Assembly: GCA_023398495.1 (NCBI GenBank)
Contig: JAEWSG010000038.1
Coordinates: 1-64,000 of the forward strand
Length of the DNA stretch: 64,000 bases
From: Bacillota bacterium
GTDB lineage: Bacteria > Bacillota > Clostridia > Acetivibrionales > Acetivibrionaceae
Direction of reading: 5' to 3'
In this document: in pieces, positions 35,855 to 43,933 of the stretch
How the letters are laid out: each line of letters opens with the position of its first letter
How positions within the stretch are numbered: position 1 is the stretch's first letter
Translations under genes and position numbers: made by a program
Notes under the pieces: generated by a model
What the model saw: the letters and a program-made list of their open reading frames with translations, nothing else
Database searches by the model: none
Told to the model about the DNA's origin: nothing

Positions 35855-36887
35855 AGAAATAAAACGATTTCTGATTGAGTATTCCGGACCTGAAATAAAG
35901 CTTATGGAAGTGTGTGGTACTCACACCAGCAGTATAGTAAAAAATGGCATTAGATCTTTGCTGTCAGCAAAAATTAAACTTGTATCGGGACCGGGTTGTC
36001 CGGTTTGTGTAACCCCACCAAAATACATTGATATGGCGGTAGAATTTGCTGTTAGTAAAAATTCTATAGTTTTATCTTTTGGTGATTTACTTAGAGTACC
36101 CGGTACCAAATTATCCCTCTCTGAAGCGAAAGCATTAGGCGGAAAGGTAGATATTATCTACTCTCCGGAAGAGGCGATAGGAAAAGCAGTGGATAATCCT
36201 GGTCAAAACTATATCCTGGCAGCAGTAGGATTTGAAACAACTATTCCAGCTTATGCCCTTTTAATTGGGAATTTAGTTAAACATTCGATAAAGAATGTTA
36301 AGCTTTTGACAAGTTTAAAGACAATTGTGCCGGCACTCGATTGGTTGTGCACCAATGAACCTGACATTGACGGATTTATTGCTCCCGGTCATGTGGCTGT
36401 GATTACCGGAACCAAAGAATATTCCTACCTTGCGGATAAATATAAAAAACCTTTTGCGGTTGCTGGTTTTGAAGCTGAACATGTTTTGGTTGCCATATAT
36501 GATCTTGTAATTCAGATAAGTAGAGGCAAGTCAGAAGTGCATAACCTTTATAAAAGTGTAGTGTCGGATGAGGGAAACGTTCAGGCAAGAAAAATAATTG
36601 AGAGGTACTTTGAACCTATGCCTGCTTTCTGGAGAGGAATAGGGATGATAAGCGGTTCCGGTTTGGATATACGAAGTGAATATGCCGATTACAGTGTGGA
36701 AATGACTTTGGAGGACGAAATGATTTCTGATAAGTCTACAGGCTGCAAATGTGGAGAGGTTATTACAGGAAGAATTGAACCCCATGAGTGTCCTCTGTTC
36801 GGCAAGATATGTACTCCGTCAAAACCTGTAGGACCATGTATGGTTTCGCAGGAAGGTACCTGTGGAATACATTATTCCGGGTGCTAG
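35841..36887 (+). CDS. hypD: hydrogenase iron-centre assembly protein HypD
   Basis: A 348-residue [4Fe-4S] scaffold on which Fe(CN)2CO is assembled. Motifs are MEVCGTHT near residue 22, GPGCPVCVTP near 50, GFETTIPAYA near 135, and the C-terminal cluster ligands in GCKCGEVITGRIEPHECPLF and CTPSKPVGPCMVS (about 305-340). ATG 35841 with GGAGG upstream is used; the long in-frame upstream reading overlaps hypC and has no family similarity. Confidence 0.96.
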   Translation: MVNLEEIKRFLIEYSGPEIKLMEVCGTHTSSIVKNGIRSLLSAKIKLVSGPGCPVCVTPPKYIDMAVEFAVSKNSIVLSFGDLLRVPGTKLSLSEAKALGGKVDIIYSPEEAIGKAVDNPGQNYILAAVGFETTIPAYALLIGNLVKHSIKNVKLLTSLKTIVPALDWLCTNEPDIDGFIAPGHVAVITGTKEYSYLADKYKKPFAVAGFEAEHVLVAIYDLVIQISRGKSEVHNLYKSVVSDEGNVQARKIIERYFEPMPAFWRGIGMISGSGLDIRSEYADYSVEMTLEDEMISDKSTGCKCGEVITGRIEPHECPLFGKICTPSKPVGPCMVSQEGTCGIHYSGC

Positions 36888-36940
36888 TGCATCCTATGTT
36901 TTTTGCTGATTAATATGTGAAGGAGAGACAGGTAGAGGTT

Positions 36941-37939
36941 ATGAATTCAAATGAAAAAATCACAATGGCACATGGAAGCGGTGGGAGTTCAACCAGGAAG
37001 CTTGTACAGGATTTGTTTCATGCTTATTTTAAAAACGATGCTCTCGATAAAATGGAAGATGCAGCTGTACTGGATGTTCCGGAAGGAAGAATTGCATATA
37101 CCACAGACTCTTTTGTAGTAACACCAATATTTTTTCCCGGTGGTGATATAGGCAAGCTTGCAGTTTGTGGTACACTCAATGACCTTCTGGTTATGGGTGC
37201 GGAGCCTAAATACATGACTGCTGGATTTATCATTGAAGAAGGCATGGATATGCTGGGACTTGAGGCAATTGTAAAGTCAATGGCAGCGACATCTCAAGAC
37301 GCAGGTGTAGGGATTGTAGCCGGAGATACAAAAGTTATTGAAGGGCATGGCGGAATATATATAAATACATCAGGTATAGGTTTTATAAACCAAAAGCCCT
37401 TGCACACCTCAAACGTTAAACCCGGAGATAAAGTAATAATAAGTGGAGCACTAGGAAACCATCATGCCTGTATTCTATCGCAAAGAATGAACATCAAGAA
37501 TACGATTAATAGTGACTGTGCATATCTTGGTGATATGGTTAAAAACCTCGCAAAAGAGGGGATAGATATTAAGACCATGAGGGATGTTACAAGAGGTGGA
37601 CTGGCTACTGTTTTAAATGAAATTGCTGACAGTTCTGGTATGTCGATTAATTTGCTGGAAGAAAATGTGCCTGTAGATGCCGAAGTAAAGAGCTTTTGTG
37701 GAATACTTGGACTTGACCCTCTTTACATGGCAAATGAGGGTAAACTGGTTTGCTTTGTTGGAGAAAAAGACGCAGAAAAAGCGCTTGCAATAATTCGCAG
37801 CAGCAAATATGGAGATAAGGCGTCAATAATTGCTACAGTAACAAAAAGAGAAAATGCCCCTGTTATGGTTAAGACCAGAATTGGAGGGGTGAGGATATTA
37901 AATGTTCTTCAGGGTGAGGGTCTCCCGAGGATATGTTAG
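36941..37939 (+). CDS. hypE: carbamoyl dehydratase HypE
   Basis: A 332-residue AIR-synthase-like enzyme that dehydrates the thiocarbamate on its own C-terminal Cys to thiocyanate. It begins MNSNEKITMAHGSGGSST, has TTDSFVVTPIFFPGGDIG, AGDTKV and RDVTRGGLA, and ends exactly with the reactive PRIC tail. ATG 36941 is used; an in-frame GTG at 36917 would add eight residues and lies on the AGGAGAG site. It is the last hyp gene. Confidence 0.96.
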   Translation: MNSNEKITMAHGSGGSSTRKLVQDLFHAYFKNDALDKMEDAAVLDVPEGRIAYTTDSFVVTPIFFPGGDIGKLAVCGTLNDLLVMGAEPKYMTAGFIIEEGMDMLGLEAIVKSMAATSQDAGVGIVAGDTKVIEGHGGIYINTSGIGFINQKPLHTSNVKPGDKVIISGALGNHHACILSQRMNIKNTINSDCAYLGDMVKNLAKEGIDIKTMRDVTRGGLATVLNEIADSSGMSINLLEENVPVDAEVKSFCGILGLDPLYMANEGKLVCFVGEKDAEKALAIIRSSKYGDKASIIATVTKRENAPVMVKTRIGGVRILNVLQGEGLPRIC

Positions 37940-37981
37940 AGAAAGACTTTAAAGTAACAAGAAAGGAGTTATAATTGGTAC

Positions 37982-38953
37982 ATGAATTTTTATTTAGCAC
38001 CTATGGAAGGTTTGACAGGGTATATTTATAGGAATGCCCATAACGCTTTTTTTAATAATGTGGATAAATATTTTTCTCCTTTTATTTCTGCAAACCAAAG
38101 TGAGAGCTTTAAAACTCGGGAATTAAAGGATATTTTGCCTGAAAACAACCATGGACTGGTTCTAATTCCGCAGCTACTAACCAATAAAGCAGCAGATTTT
38201 ATTCATACTTCAAAGAAAATAAAAGCTATGGGATATAATGAGGTAAATTTAAATTTAGGTTGTCCATCAGGAACTGTGGTTTCTAAAAATAGAGGGTCAG
38301 GATTTCTTTCCAAAAGAGAAGAACTTGATGCTTTTTTATATGAAATTTATGATAAAGCTGTAACCAAAATCTCAATAAAAACCAGATTAGGGAGAAACCA
38401 ACCCGAAGAGTTTTATGAATTGATCCAAATGTTTAATAAATACCCTATAGAAGAGCTGACAATTCACCCTCGTATTCAAAAAGATTTTTATAAGAACAGG
38501 CCTAATCTTAAGATATTCAAGGAAGCTCTGTTCATAAGTAAAAATCCTGTTTGCTATAATGGTGATATTTTTACCATCGAGGATTATAAAGAGTTTACAA
38601 CTGATTTTCCTAATGTGGGTTCTCTGATGTTAGGCAGGGGAGTATTGGCCAACCCCGGACTGATAAATGATATTAAAAGTAATATAAAGCTTGATAAAAG
38701 TTTGCTGAAAGATTTTCATGACAAACTATATGGTGATTATAAACAAGTACTCTTTGGAGATGTGAATGTCCTCCATAAAATGAAAGGCCTATGGTTTTAT
38801 ATGATCTCGGTGTTTTCCGATAACGAAAAATATGCAAAAAGAATCAAAAAGTCACAAAGATTGTACGATTACGATGAAGTTGTTTCAAGTTTGTTCAGAG
38901 ACCAGGACATTTTAGATAATTATGAAAAAAATATAGCTTTTAGAGCTTATTAA
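37982..38953 (+). CDS. tRNA-dihydrouridine synthase family protein
   Basis: A 323-residue FMN-dependent TIM-barrel enzyme reducing uridines in tRNA D-loops. Family motifs are YLAPMEGLTGYIYR at the start (FMN contact), NLNLGCPSGTVVSKNRGSGF near residue 90 with the catalytic Cys, IKTRLG near 135, IHPR near 160, and LMLGRGVLANP near 215. It most resembles short clostridial DusA/DusC-like members; the exact tRNA site is unknown. It starts 42 nt after hypE with AGAAAGGAG well upstream, so it may be co-transcribed. A terminator follows about 90 nt downstream. Confidence 0.92.
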   Translation: MNFYLAPMEGLTGYIYRNAHNAFFNNVDKYFSPFISANQSESFKTRELKDILPENNHGLVLIPQLLTNKAADFIHTSKKIKAMGYNEVNLNLGCPSGTVVSKNRGSGFLSKREELDAFLYEIYDKAVTKISIKTRLGRNQPEEFYELIQMFNKYPIEELTIHPRIQKDFYKNRPNLKIFKEALFISKNPVCYNGDIFTIEDYKEFTTDFPNVGSLMLGRGVLANPGLINDIKSNIKLDKSLLKDFHDKLYGDYKQVLFGDVNVLHKMKGLWFYMISVFSDNEKYAKRIKKSQRLYDYDEVVSSLFRDQDILDNYEKNIAFRAY

Positions 38954-39042
38954 GTTACAAATAGAAATTAAGTCAGGTGATTTCTAAAAAAGTAAATGGT
39001 TGTGGCCTAAATGATGTATAAGATATTTTTTGAAAACCAATG

Positions 39043-39080
39043 CAAGATTGTAGACAATGTGTCTACAGTCTTGTTTTTTT
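39043..39080 (+). terminator. intrinsic terminator after dus
   Basis: CAAGATTGTAGACA pairs with TGTCTACAGTCTTG (one T-G mismatch) around ATG, followed by seven T. It is a strong terminator separating the hyp/dus unit from the NAD operon. Confidence 0.92.
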
Positions 39081-39091
39081 CCAAAAAACTC

Positions 39092-39120
39092 TTGACAACA
39101 ATAAAACATAGTATTATAAT
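39092..39120 (+). promoter_or_regulatory. consensus promoter of the NAD-salvage operon
   Basis: TTGACA at 39092-39097 and TATAAT at 39115-39120, exactly 17 nt apart: a full match to the vegetative sigma consensus, placed 40 nt before the regulator gene. Confidence 0.92.
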
Positions 39121-39144
39121 GATAATAACAATAAGATAATAACA
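39121..39144 (+). promoter_or_regulatory. direct-repeat operator candidate
   Basis: GATAATAACA occurs at 39121-39130 and 39135-39144, 14 nt apart, directly after the -10 box. A repressor bound here would block this strong promoter; the NrtR-like protein encoded immediately downstream is the obvious candidate. Inferred from position only. Confidence 0.45.
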
Positions 39145-39159
39145 TAGAGGGTGATAAAC

Positions 39160-40065
39160 ATGAGTGATAATAAACCTATAAACAAACAAGGGCTTACGGA
39201 GGCTGAATTCCTTAAAACGTATGATGCCAGTAAGTATGAGAGACCATCGGTTACGGTGGATATGTTGATCTTTACTGTAACAGATGAGGAAAAGAAAAAT
39301 TACAGAAAACTTCCCGAGAAAGTCTTGCGGTTACTGATGATAAAAAGAGGTGACCACCCATATATAGGACAATGGGCACTTCCTGGAGGGTTTGTAAACA
39401 TGGATGAAAGTATGGATGAGGCTGCACGAAGGGAACTTATGGAGGAGACCAACATTGACAACATTTATATGGAACAGCTTTATACATGGGGAGATGTTGG
39501 CAGAGATCCACGTACGAGAATTTTAAGCACCTCATATATGTCCTTGGTTGACAGCGGAGTACTTGATGTGAAAGCCAATGACGATGCTGACGATGCAAAA
39601 TGGTTTACAGTCTCATGTAAGCTGTATCAGGAGCAAAAGACAGTAACGCAGGGAGGATATATTCTTCAAAGAGTTTTTAAATTAAATCTTATAAATGACG
39701 AAGATAGCCTTTCTGCTACTATAAAAATAGAAAAGACTGTTGAAAACAGAGTAACTAAAATCACAAGAGAAATTGTTGAAGCAAAGGGAATTGCATTTGA
39801 CCACGCAAAAATTATTGAGTATGGAATTGAGCGGCTAAGAAATAAAATAGAATACACAGACATAGCATTTAACCTGATGCCCGAACTTTTTACACTTACT
39901 GAACTTCAGAAGGTTTATGAGATTATTCTTGATACCTTCCTTCTAAAGGCAAACTTCAGAAGGAAGATCAGCGGTATGGTGGTTGAAACAAATGAATATA
40001 CAAAGGATGCAGGTCACAGACCATCAAAATTATTTAAATTCAATCCGGATTGGCAGAACTTGTAG
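39160..40065 (+). CDS. NrtR-like Nudix transcriptional regulator of NAD metabolism
   Basis: A 301-residue protein. The N-terminal Nudix domain (about residues 20-160) has ALPGGFVNMDESMDEAARRE and EETNI forming a nearly complete Nudix box near 75-100. The C-terminal part (about 215-301) has a winged-helix-like segment (FTLTELQKVYEIILD, FRRKISGMV) as in NrtR, which represses NAD genes and responds to ADP-ribose. The first genes downstream are NAD-salvage enzymes, which supports this. ATG 39160 with AGAGGGTG upstream is used. Because the Nudix box looks intact, residual hydrolase activity is possible. Confidence 0.85.
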   Translation: MSDNKPINKQGLTEAEFLKTYDASKYERPSVTVDMLIFTVTDEEKKNYRKLPEKVLRLLMIKRGDHPYIGQWALPGGFVNMDESMDEAARRELMEETNIDNIYMEQLYTWGDVGRDPRTRILSTSYMSLVDSGVLDVKANDDADDAKWFTVSCKLYQEQKTVTQGGYILQRVFKLNLINDEDSLSATIKIEKTVENRVTKITREIVEAKGIAFDHAKIIEYGIERLRNKIEYTDIAFNLMPELFTLTELQKVYEIILDTFLLKANFRRKISGMVVETNEYTKDAGHRPSKLFKFNPDWQNL

Positions 40066-40074
40066 TTAGGTATT

Positions 40075-40142
40075 ACTAAAATATAAGTTCCTACTTAAGG
40101 ATAACGAAAAAGCTTGATTTGGGAGTTATCTTTTCGTTATCC
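40075..40142 (+). repeat. dispersed hairpin repeat, full copy
   Basis: Bases 40075-40121 are the reverse complement of 30252-30296 with few changes. Here the unit also forms a perfect 12-bp hairpin, GGATAACGAAAA (40099-40110) with TTTTCGTTATCC (40131-40142). It sits between the regulator and amidase genes and could act as an attenuator or be a tiny mobile element. Confidence 0.75.
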
Positions 40143-40178
40143 GTTATTAAAACATTGGTATGAAAGGGGAAGATCAGA

Positions 40179-40853
40179 ATGAAAAATGTGAATAGAAATG
40201 AATTTATGAAAAGAAGTGAACAAACTCTTGGGGAAATACTTGACATACTCGATGGCCTTAATGTAATAAGCTTAAGTGAGCTGCCAGGTAAGCAAACAGC
40301 TCTCGTTATAGTAGATATGATAAATGGGTTTGCAAGAGAGGGAGCACTTAAAAGCTCAAGGGTTGAAGAAATAATACCTGATATAGTTAAATTGTCTGAA
40401 AATTGTGACAAGATGGGGATTAAGAAGCTGGCATTTGCAGACTGTCACACTGAAGCTTCACCAGAATTTGGGTCATATCCTGTACACTGTATGGCAGGAA
40501 CTTGTGAAGCTGAGGTAGTAGATGAAATTAAAGCGGTTGGCGGATATATGCTTATTCCTAAAAACTCAACAAACGGCTTCCACGAAGAAGAGTTCAGAAA
40601 ATGGCTTGATGAAAATCCTCAGCTTGATACCTTTATTGTTGTCGGCGATTGTACCGACATTTGTATTCAACAGTTTGCAATCACTCTAAAGACCTGGTTT
40701 AATATGCAGAACAAAAAATACAGAGTAATCGTACCTGTAAATGCTGTTGAGACCTATGACTTAGGGGCACATTACGGGGATTTGGTAAATATAATGGCAC
40801 TTTATAATATGATTATTAATGGGATAGAAGTAGTTAAGGAAATAAGGGGGTAA
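40179..40853 (+). CDS. isochorismatase-family amidase, probable nicotinamidase
   Basis: A 224-residue cysteine hydrolase. The catalytic triad is readable: Asp in ALVIVDMINGFAREG near residue 47, Lys in LIPKNSTNGF near 127, and Cys in GDCTDICIQQFA near 155-162; CHTEASPEFGSYPVHC resembles the metal-binding stretch of PncA. Isochorismatase-fold enzymes cleave several amides and esters. The next gene is nicotinate phosphoribosyltransferase, so conversion of nicotinamide to nicotinate (PncA role) is the likeliest function. The ribosome site is AAAGGGGA. It lies 6 nt before the next start. Confidence 0.82.
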   Translation: MKNVNRNEFMKRSEQTLGEILDILDGLNVISLSELPGKQTALVIVDMINGFAREGALKSSRVEEIIPDIVKLSENCDKMGIKKLAFADCHTEASPEFGSYPVHCMAGTCEAEVVDEIKAVGGYMLIPKNSTNGFHEEEFRKWLDENPQLDTFIVVGDCTDICIQQFAITLKTWFNMQNKKYRVIVPVNAVETYDLGAHYGDLVNIMALYNMIINGIEVVKEIRG

Positions 40854-40859
40854 TTGAGA

Positions 40860-42302
40860 ATGGATAAAATAAATCTTACAATGTTAACCGACTTTTATGA
40901 ATTAACCATGGCCAATGGATATTTTCAAAAGGGGTTTAAAGATAAAATTGCATATTTTGATATGTTTTTCAGAAAAGTGCCAGATGGCGGCGGATTTGCA
41001 ATAATGGCAGGAGTTGAACAGCTTATTGAATACCTGAAGGGTCTTAAATTTGAGGACAGTGACATAGAGTACTTAAGAAGCAGAAAGCTATTTAGTGAAG
41101 AGTTTTTGGAATATCTGAAAAACTTCAAACTAACTTGTGATGTGTGGGCAATACCCGAAGGAACTCCGATATTTCCAAATGAACCTGTAATAACTGTGAG
41201 AGGACCTGTTATAGAAGCTCAGTTTATTGAGACTATGATACTTCTGACAATCAATCACCAGAGTCTTATAGCAACAAAAGCCAACCGGATCGTAAGAGCT
41301 TCCCAGGGACGTGATGTTATGGAGTTTGGTTCGAGGAGAGCTCAAGGTTATGATGGTGCTATTTATGGAGCCAGGGCGGCATATATTGGTGGATGTATTG
41401 GCACAGCCTGCACTATTGCTGAAAGGGATTTTGGAATTCCTGCTATAGGCACAATGGCACACAGTTGGATACAGATGTTTCCGACAGAGTACGAAGCGTT
41501 CAGAACTTACGCTGAGGCGTATCCGGACAATTGTACACTCCTTGTAGATACATACAATGTACTTAAGTCAGGAGTACCGAATGCTATAAAGGTATTTAAC
41601 GAAGTATTGGTTCCGAAGGGTTTTAAGCCAAGGGGAATAAGAATTGACAGCGGGGATATCACATATCTCTCAAAGGAAGCCAGGAAAATGCTTGATGAAG
41701 CAGGGTTCAAGGATTGCAGGATTGTAGCCTCCAACTCACTTGACGAATATATTATCCGTGACATTCTTATTCAGGGAGCACAGGTTGATTTGTTTGGTGT
41801 TGGAGAACGATTAATAACTTCAAAGTCTGAGCCTGTATTTGGGGGAGTATACAAGCTGGTAGCTATAGAAGAAAATGGAGAGCTTATTCCCAAAATAAAG
41901 CTCAGTGAAAATGTAGGTAAAATAACCAATCCTGGATTTAAACAGCTCTGGAGGCTTTTTGACAAGGATACGGGAAAAGCAATTGCCGATGTTCTGACAA
42001 CTGCACAGGAGGTTATAGATGATAGCAAACCATATGAGATATTTGATCCTGAACATACATGGAAGAGAAAGACAATAACCAACTTTTATGCTAAGCGTTT
42101 GTTAGAAAAGATTTTTGACAAAGGAAGCTGTGTATATGAAAGCCCGAAACTAAAGGAGATTAAAGGCTATTGTAAGGACCAGGTAGATACTCTTTGGGAC
42201 GAAGTAAAAAGGTTTGAGAATCCACATATATATTATGTCGATCTATCAACGCCTTTATGGGAAATGAAGCAGAGGTTGCTAAGGGAGTATTCAGTAAATT
42301 GA
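40860..42302 (+). CDS. pncB: nicotinate phosphoribosyltransferase
   Basis: A 480-residue type II phosphoribosyltransferase converting nicotinate and PRPP to nicotinate mononucleotide. Family signatures are LTDFYELTMANGYF at the start, FGSRRAQGYDGAIYGARAAYIGG near residue 155 with the active-site His a few tens of residues later (GTMAHSWIQ), and IRIDSGDITYLSKEAR near 260. ATG 40860 is chosen for its 9-nt spacing from GGGGG at 40846-40850; a TTG at 40854 is in frame. It follows the amidase gene directly and completes nicotinamide salvage to the NAD pathway. Confidence 0.95.
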   Translation: MDKINLTMLTDFYELTMANGYFQKGFKDKIAYFDMFFRKVPDGGGFAIMAGVEQLIEYLKGLKFEDSDIEYLRSRKLFSEEFLEYLKNFKLTCDVWAIPEGTPIFPNEPVITVRGPVIEAQFIETMILLTINHQSLIATKANRIVRASQGRDVMEFGSRRAQGYDGAIYGARAAYIGGCIGTACTIAERDFGIPAIGTMAHSWIQMFPTEYEAFRTYAEAYPDNCTLLVDTYNVLKSGVPNAIKVFNEVLVPKGFKPRGIRIDSGDITYLSKEARKMLDEAGFKDCRIVASNSLDEYIIRDILIQGAQVDLFGVGERLITSKSEPVFGGVYKLVAIEENGELIPKIKLSENVGKITNPGFKQLWRLFDKDTGKAIADVLTTAQEVIDDSKPYEIFDPEHTWKRKTITNFYAKRLLEKIFDKGSCVYESPKLKEIKGYCKDQVDTLWDEVKRFENPHIYYVDLSTPLWEMKQRLLREYSVN

Positions 42303-42362
42303 GCCTAATAAAAATAATCTTTTCAAACTCCACTTTTATAAATATAATATTTGTTAACCGAA

Positions 42363-43730
42363 ATGAAAGAGGAAGTGAGCAATATTTTTAAAACCAGAAG
42401 AGAAGTAGAAAGCTTTATATATACATCGTACTTAAGGGCAATTGACAATATAAACACCAAGCTGCCGGACAGTCAAACCCGAAGCCCTGAACTTACAAAA
42501 GAACTACTCTGTAAGGTTGGAAATCCTGATTCAAAACAGAGAAATATATTGGTTACCGGCAGCAAAGGCAAGGGGTCTGTAAGCAGAATGATATCAAAAC
42601 TCCTTGAAGTGCATGGATATCGCGTCGGGCTCTTTACAAGCCCCCATCTTGTCAATTTCAATGAAAGGATCAGGATTAACGGGATTGCCATTTCTGATGA
42701 AAATCTTATAAGGTATGCAGAGATTATAAAGCCCTTCGTCGATGAAATCGAAAAAAAACTACCGGATAATAAATACATTGGTCCTGTAGGGATTACTTCC
42801 GTATTGGCAATGCTCTATTTTTATGACTATAAGACTGATTTTAACGTTTTAGAATGCGGAAAGGGTGCAAAACACGATGATGTATGTATGAATGATAGTG
42901 AGCTTTCCGTAATAGGCAGTGTATTCTTGGAGCATGTTCCACAGTTGGGAAATAATCTAAAGGAAATTGCTATTAATAAGGCTGGGATAATTAAGAGATC
43001 ACAAAAGGCAGTTTTTTCCGCAGAACAATCCGAAGAGGTCAAAAAAATAATTGAAGAAATAGCAAAAAAATTTAAGATTGAACTTAAAAAATATGGGTAT
43101 AACTATAAAAGCAAAAATATTAAAATTTGTAGTCAAGGCACTTTTTTCGATGTGATTACGACTAATAAAGAGTATATCAATATACAACTATCTCTTTTGG
43201 GAAGGCATCAGGCAAAAAACGCAGCTATGGCCATTGGTGTAGCTGAAAGCCTGATAGGCAATTTAGATCAGGACAGAGTAAGGGAGAGTTTTAGAAACCT
43301 GACATGGCCAGGAAGGCTGGAAATAGTAAACCAAGAACCTTTAACCATTTTAGACGGATGCATAAACAGGGAGTGTGCATTGTATGTAGAAGAGGTAATA
43401 AAGGAAATTGGAAAGGATAAGATAGTATTTATTATTGGCATTCCTGATGACAAGGATTATGAAGGAGTATTATACAAATTCAGAGAAAGTGCTCATAATA
43501 TTATTATGACAACCACCAAACACCAGAACCATAAGTTTTTAAACCGGCAAAAGGCTAAAGCCATGGAAATATTAGAGCATAAATATCTTTTTGAAGGCAC
43601 AGTACATGAGTCAATCAAAAAAGCCTATGGTATTTTAGGCAGCGATGGGTTATTGGTTATATTAGGCACTCAGTCTTTGATAAGAGAAACGAAGGAATTT
43701 TTTTGTCAGGATACGACCAATCTGGAATGA
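42363..43730 (+). CDS. FolC-like Mur ligase
   Basis: A 455-residue ATP-dependent ligase of the folylpolyglutamate synthase type. The P-loop is VTGSKGKGSVSRM near residue 62; FolC has TNGKGS here. FTSPHLVNFNERIRING near 95 is a folate-ligase signature, and LGRHQAKNAAMAIGVAE lies near 280. The FolC C-terminal DGAHNP motif is replaced by LDGCINRECALY, so the substrate may not be the usual folate-glutamate pair. It is 60 nt after pncB and may belong to that operon. The start is uncertain (ATG 42363, GTG 42375 or TTG 42351). Confidence 0.75.
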   Translation: MKEEVSNIFKTRREVESFIYTSYLRAIDNINTKLPDSQTRSPELTKELLCKVGNPDSKQRNILVTGSKGKGSVSRMISKLLEVHGYRVGLFTSPHLVNFNERIRINGIAISDENLIRYAEIIKPFVDEIEKKLPDNKYIGPVGITSVLAMLYFYDYKTDFNVLECGKGAKHDDVCMNDSELSVIGSVFLEHVPQLGNNLKEIAINKAGIIKRSQKAVFSAEQSEEVKKIIEEIAKKFKIELKKYGYNYKSKNIKICSQGTFFDVITTNKEYINIQLSLLGRHQAKNAAMAIGVAESLIGNLDQDRVRESFRNLTWPGRLEIVNQEPLTILDGCINRECALYVEEVIKEIGKDKIVFIIGIPDDKDYEGVLYKFRESAHNIIMTTTKHQNHKFLNRQKAKAMEILEHKYLFEGTVHESIKKAYGILGSDGLLVILGTQSLIRETKEFFCQDTTNLE

Positions 43731-43769
43731 GAATAGAAAAAATCCATAAATAAAAACCTAAAAGACTTG

Positions 43770-43798
43770 TTGAAATTTAAATATATTTATGGTAGGAT
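43770..43798 (+). promoter_or_regulatory. pckG promoter
   Basis: TTGAAA at 43770-43775 and TAGGAT at 43793-43798, 17 nt apart. The gene starts 135 nt further on, leaving a long leader. Confidence 0.6.
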
Positions 43799-43801
43799 GT
43801 T

Positions 43802-43894
43802 ACTTAGTGAAAAAATTAACTAAGTAAAGATTTGTTTTCCAGCACATTACCGAATGTTTACTAATTTCGGTTTACACATCTGATATTGCAATAT
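43802..43894 (+). promoter_or_regulatory. inverted repeats in the pckG leader
   Basis: ACTTAGT (43802-43808) pairs with ACTAAGT (43819-43825) right at the expected start of transcription, and ATATTGCAATAT (43883-43894) is a perfect 12-bp palindrome. Either could be an operator controlling pckG; no regulator gene is adjacent. Confidence 0.4.
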
Positions 43895-43933
43895 AGCAAT
43901 AGCATATAACACTTATTTGAAGGGAGAATTTTA

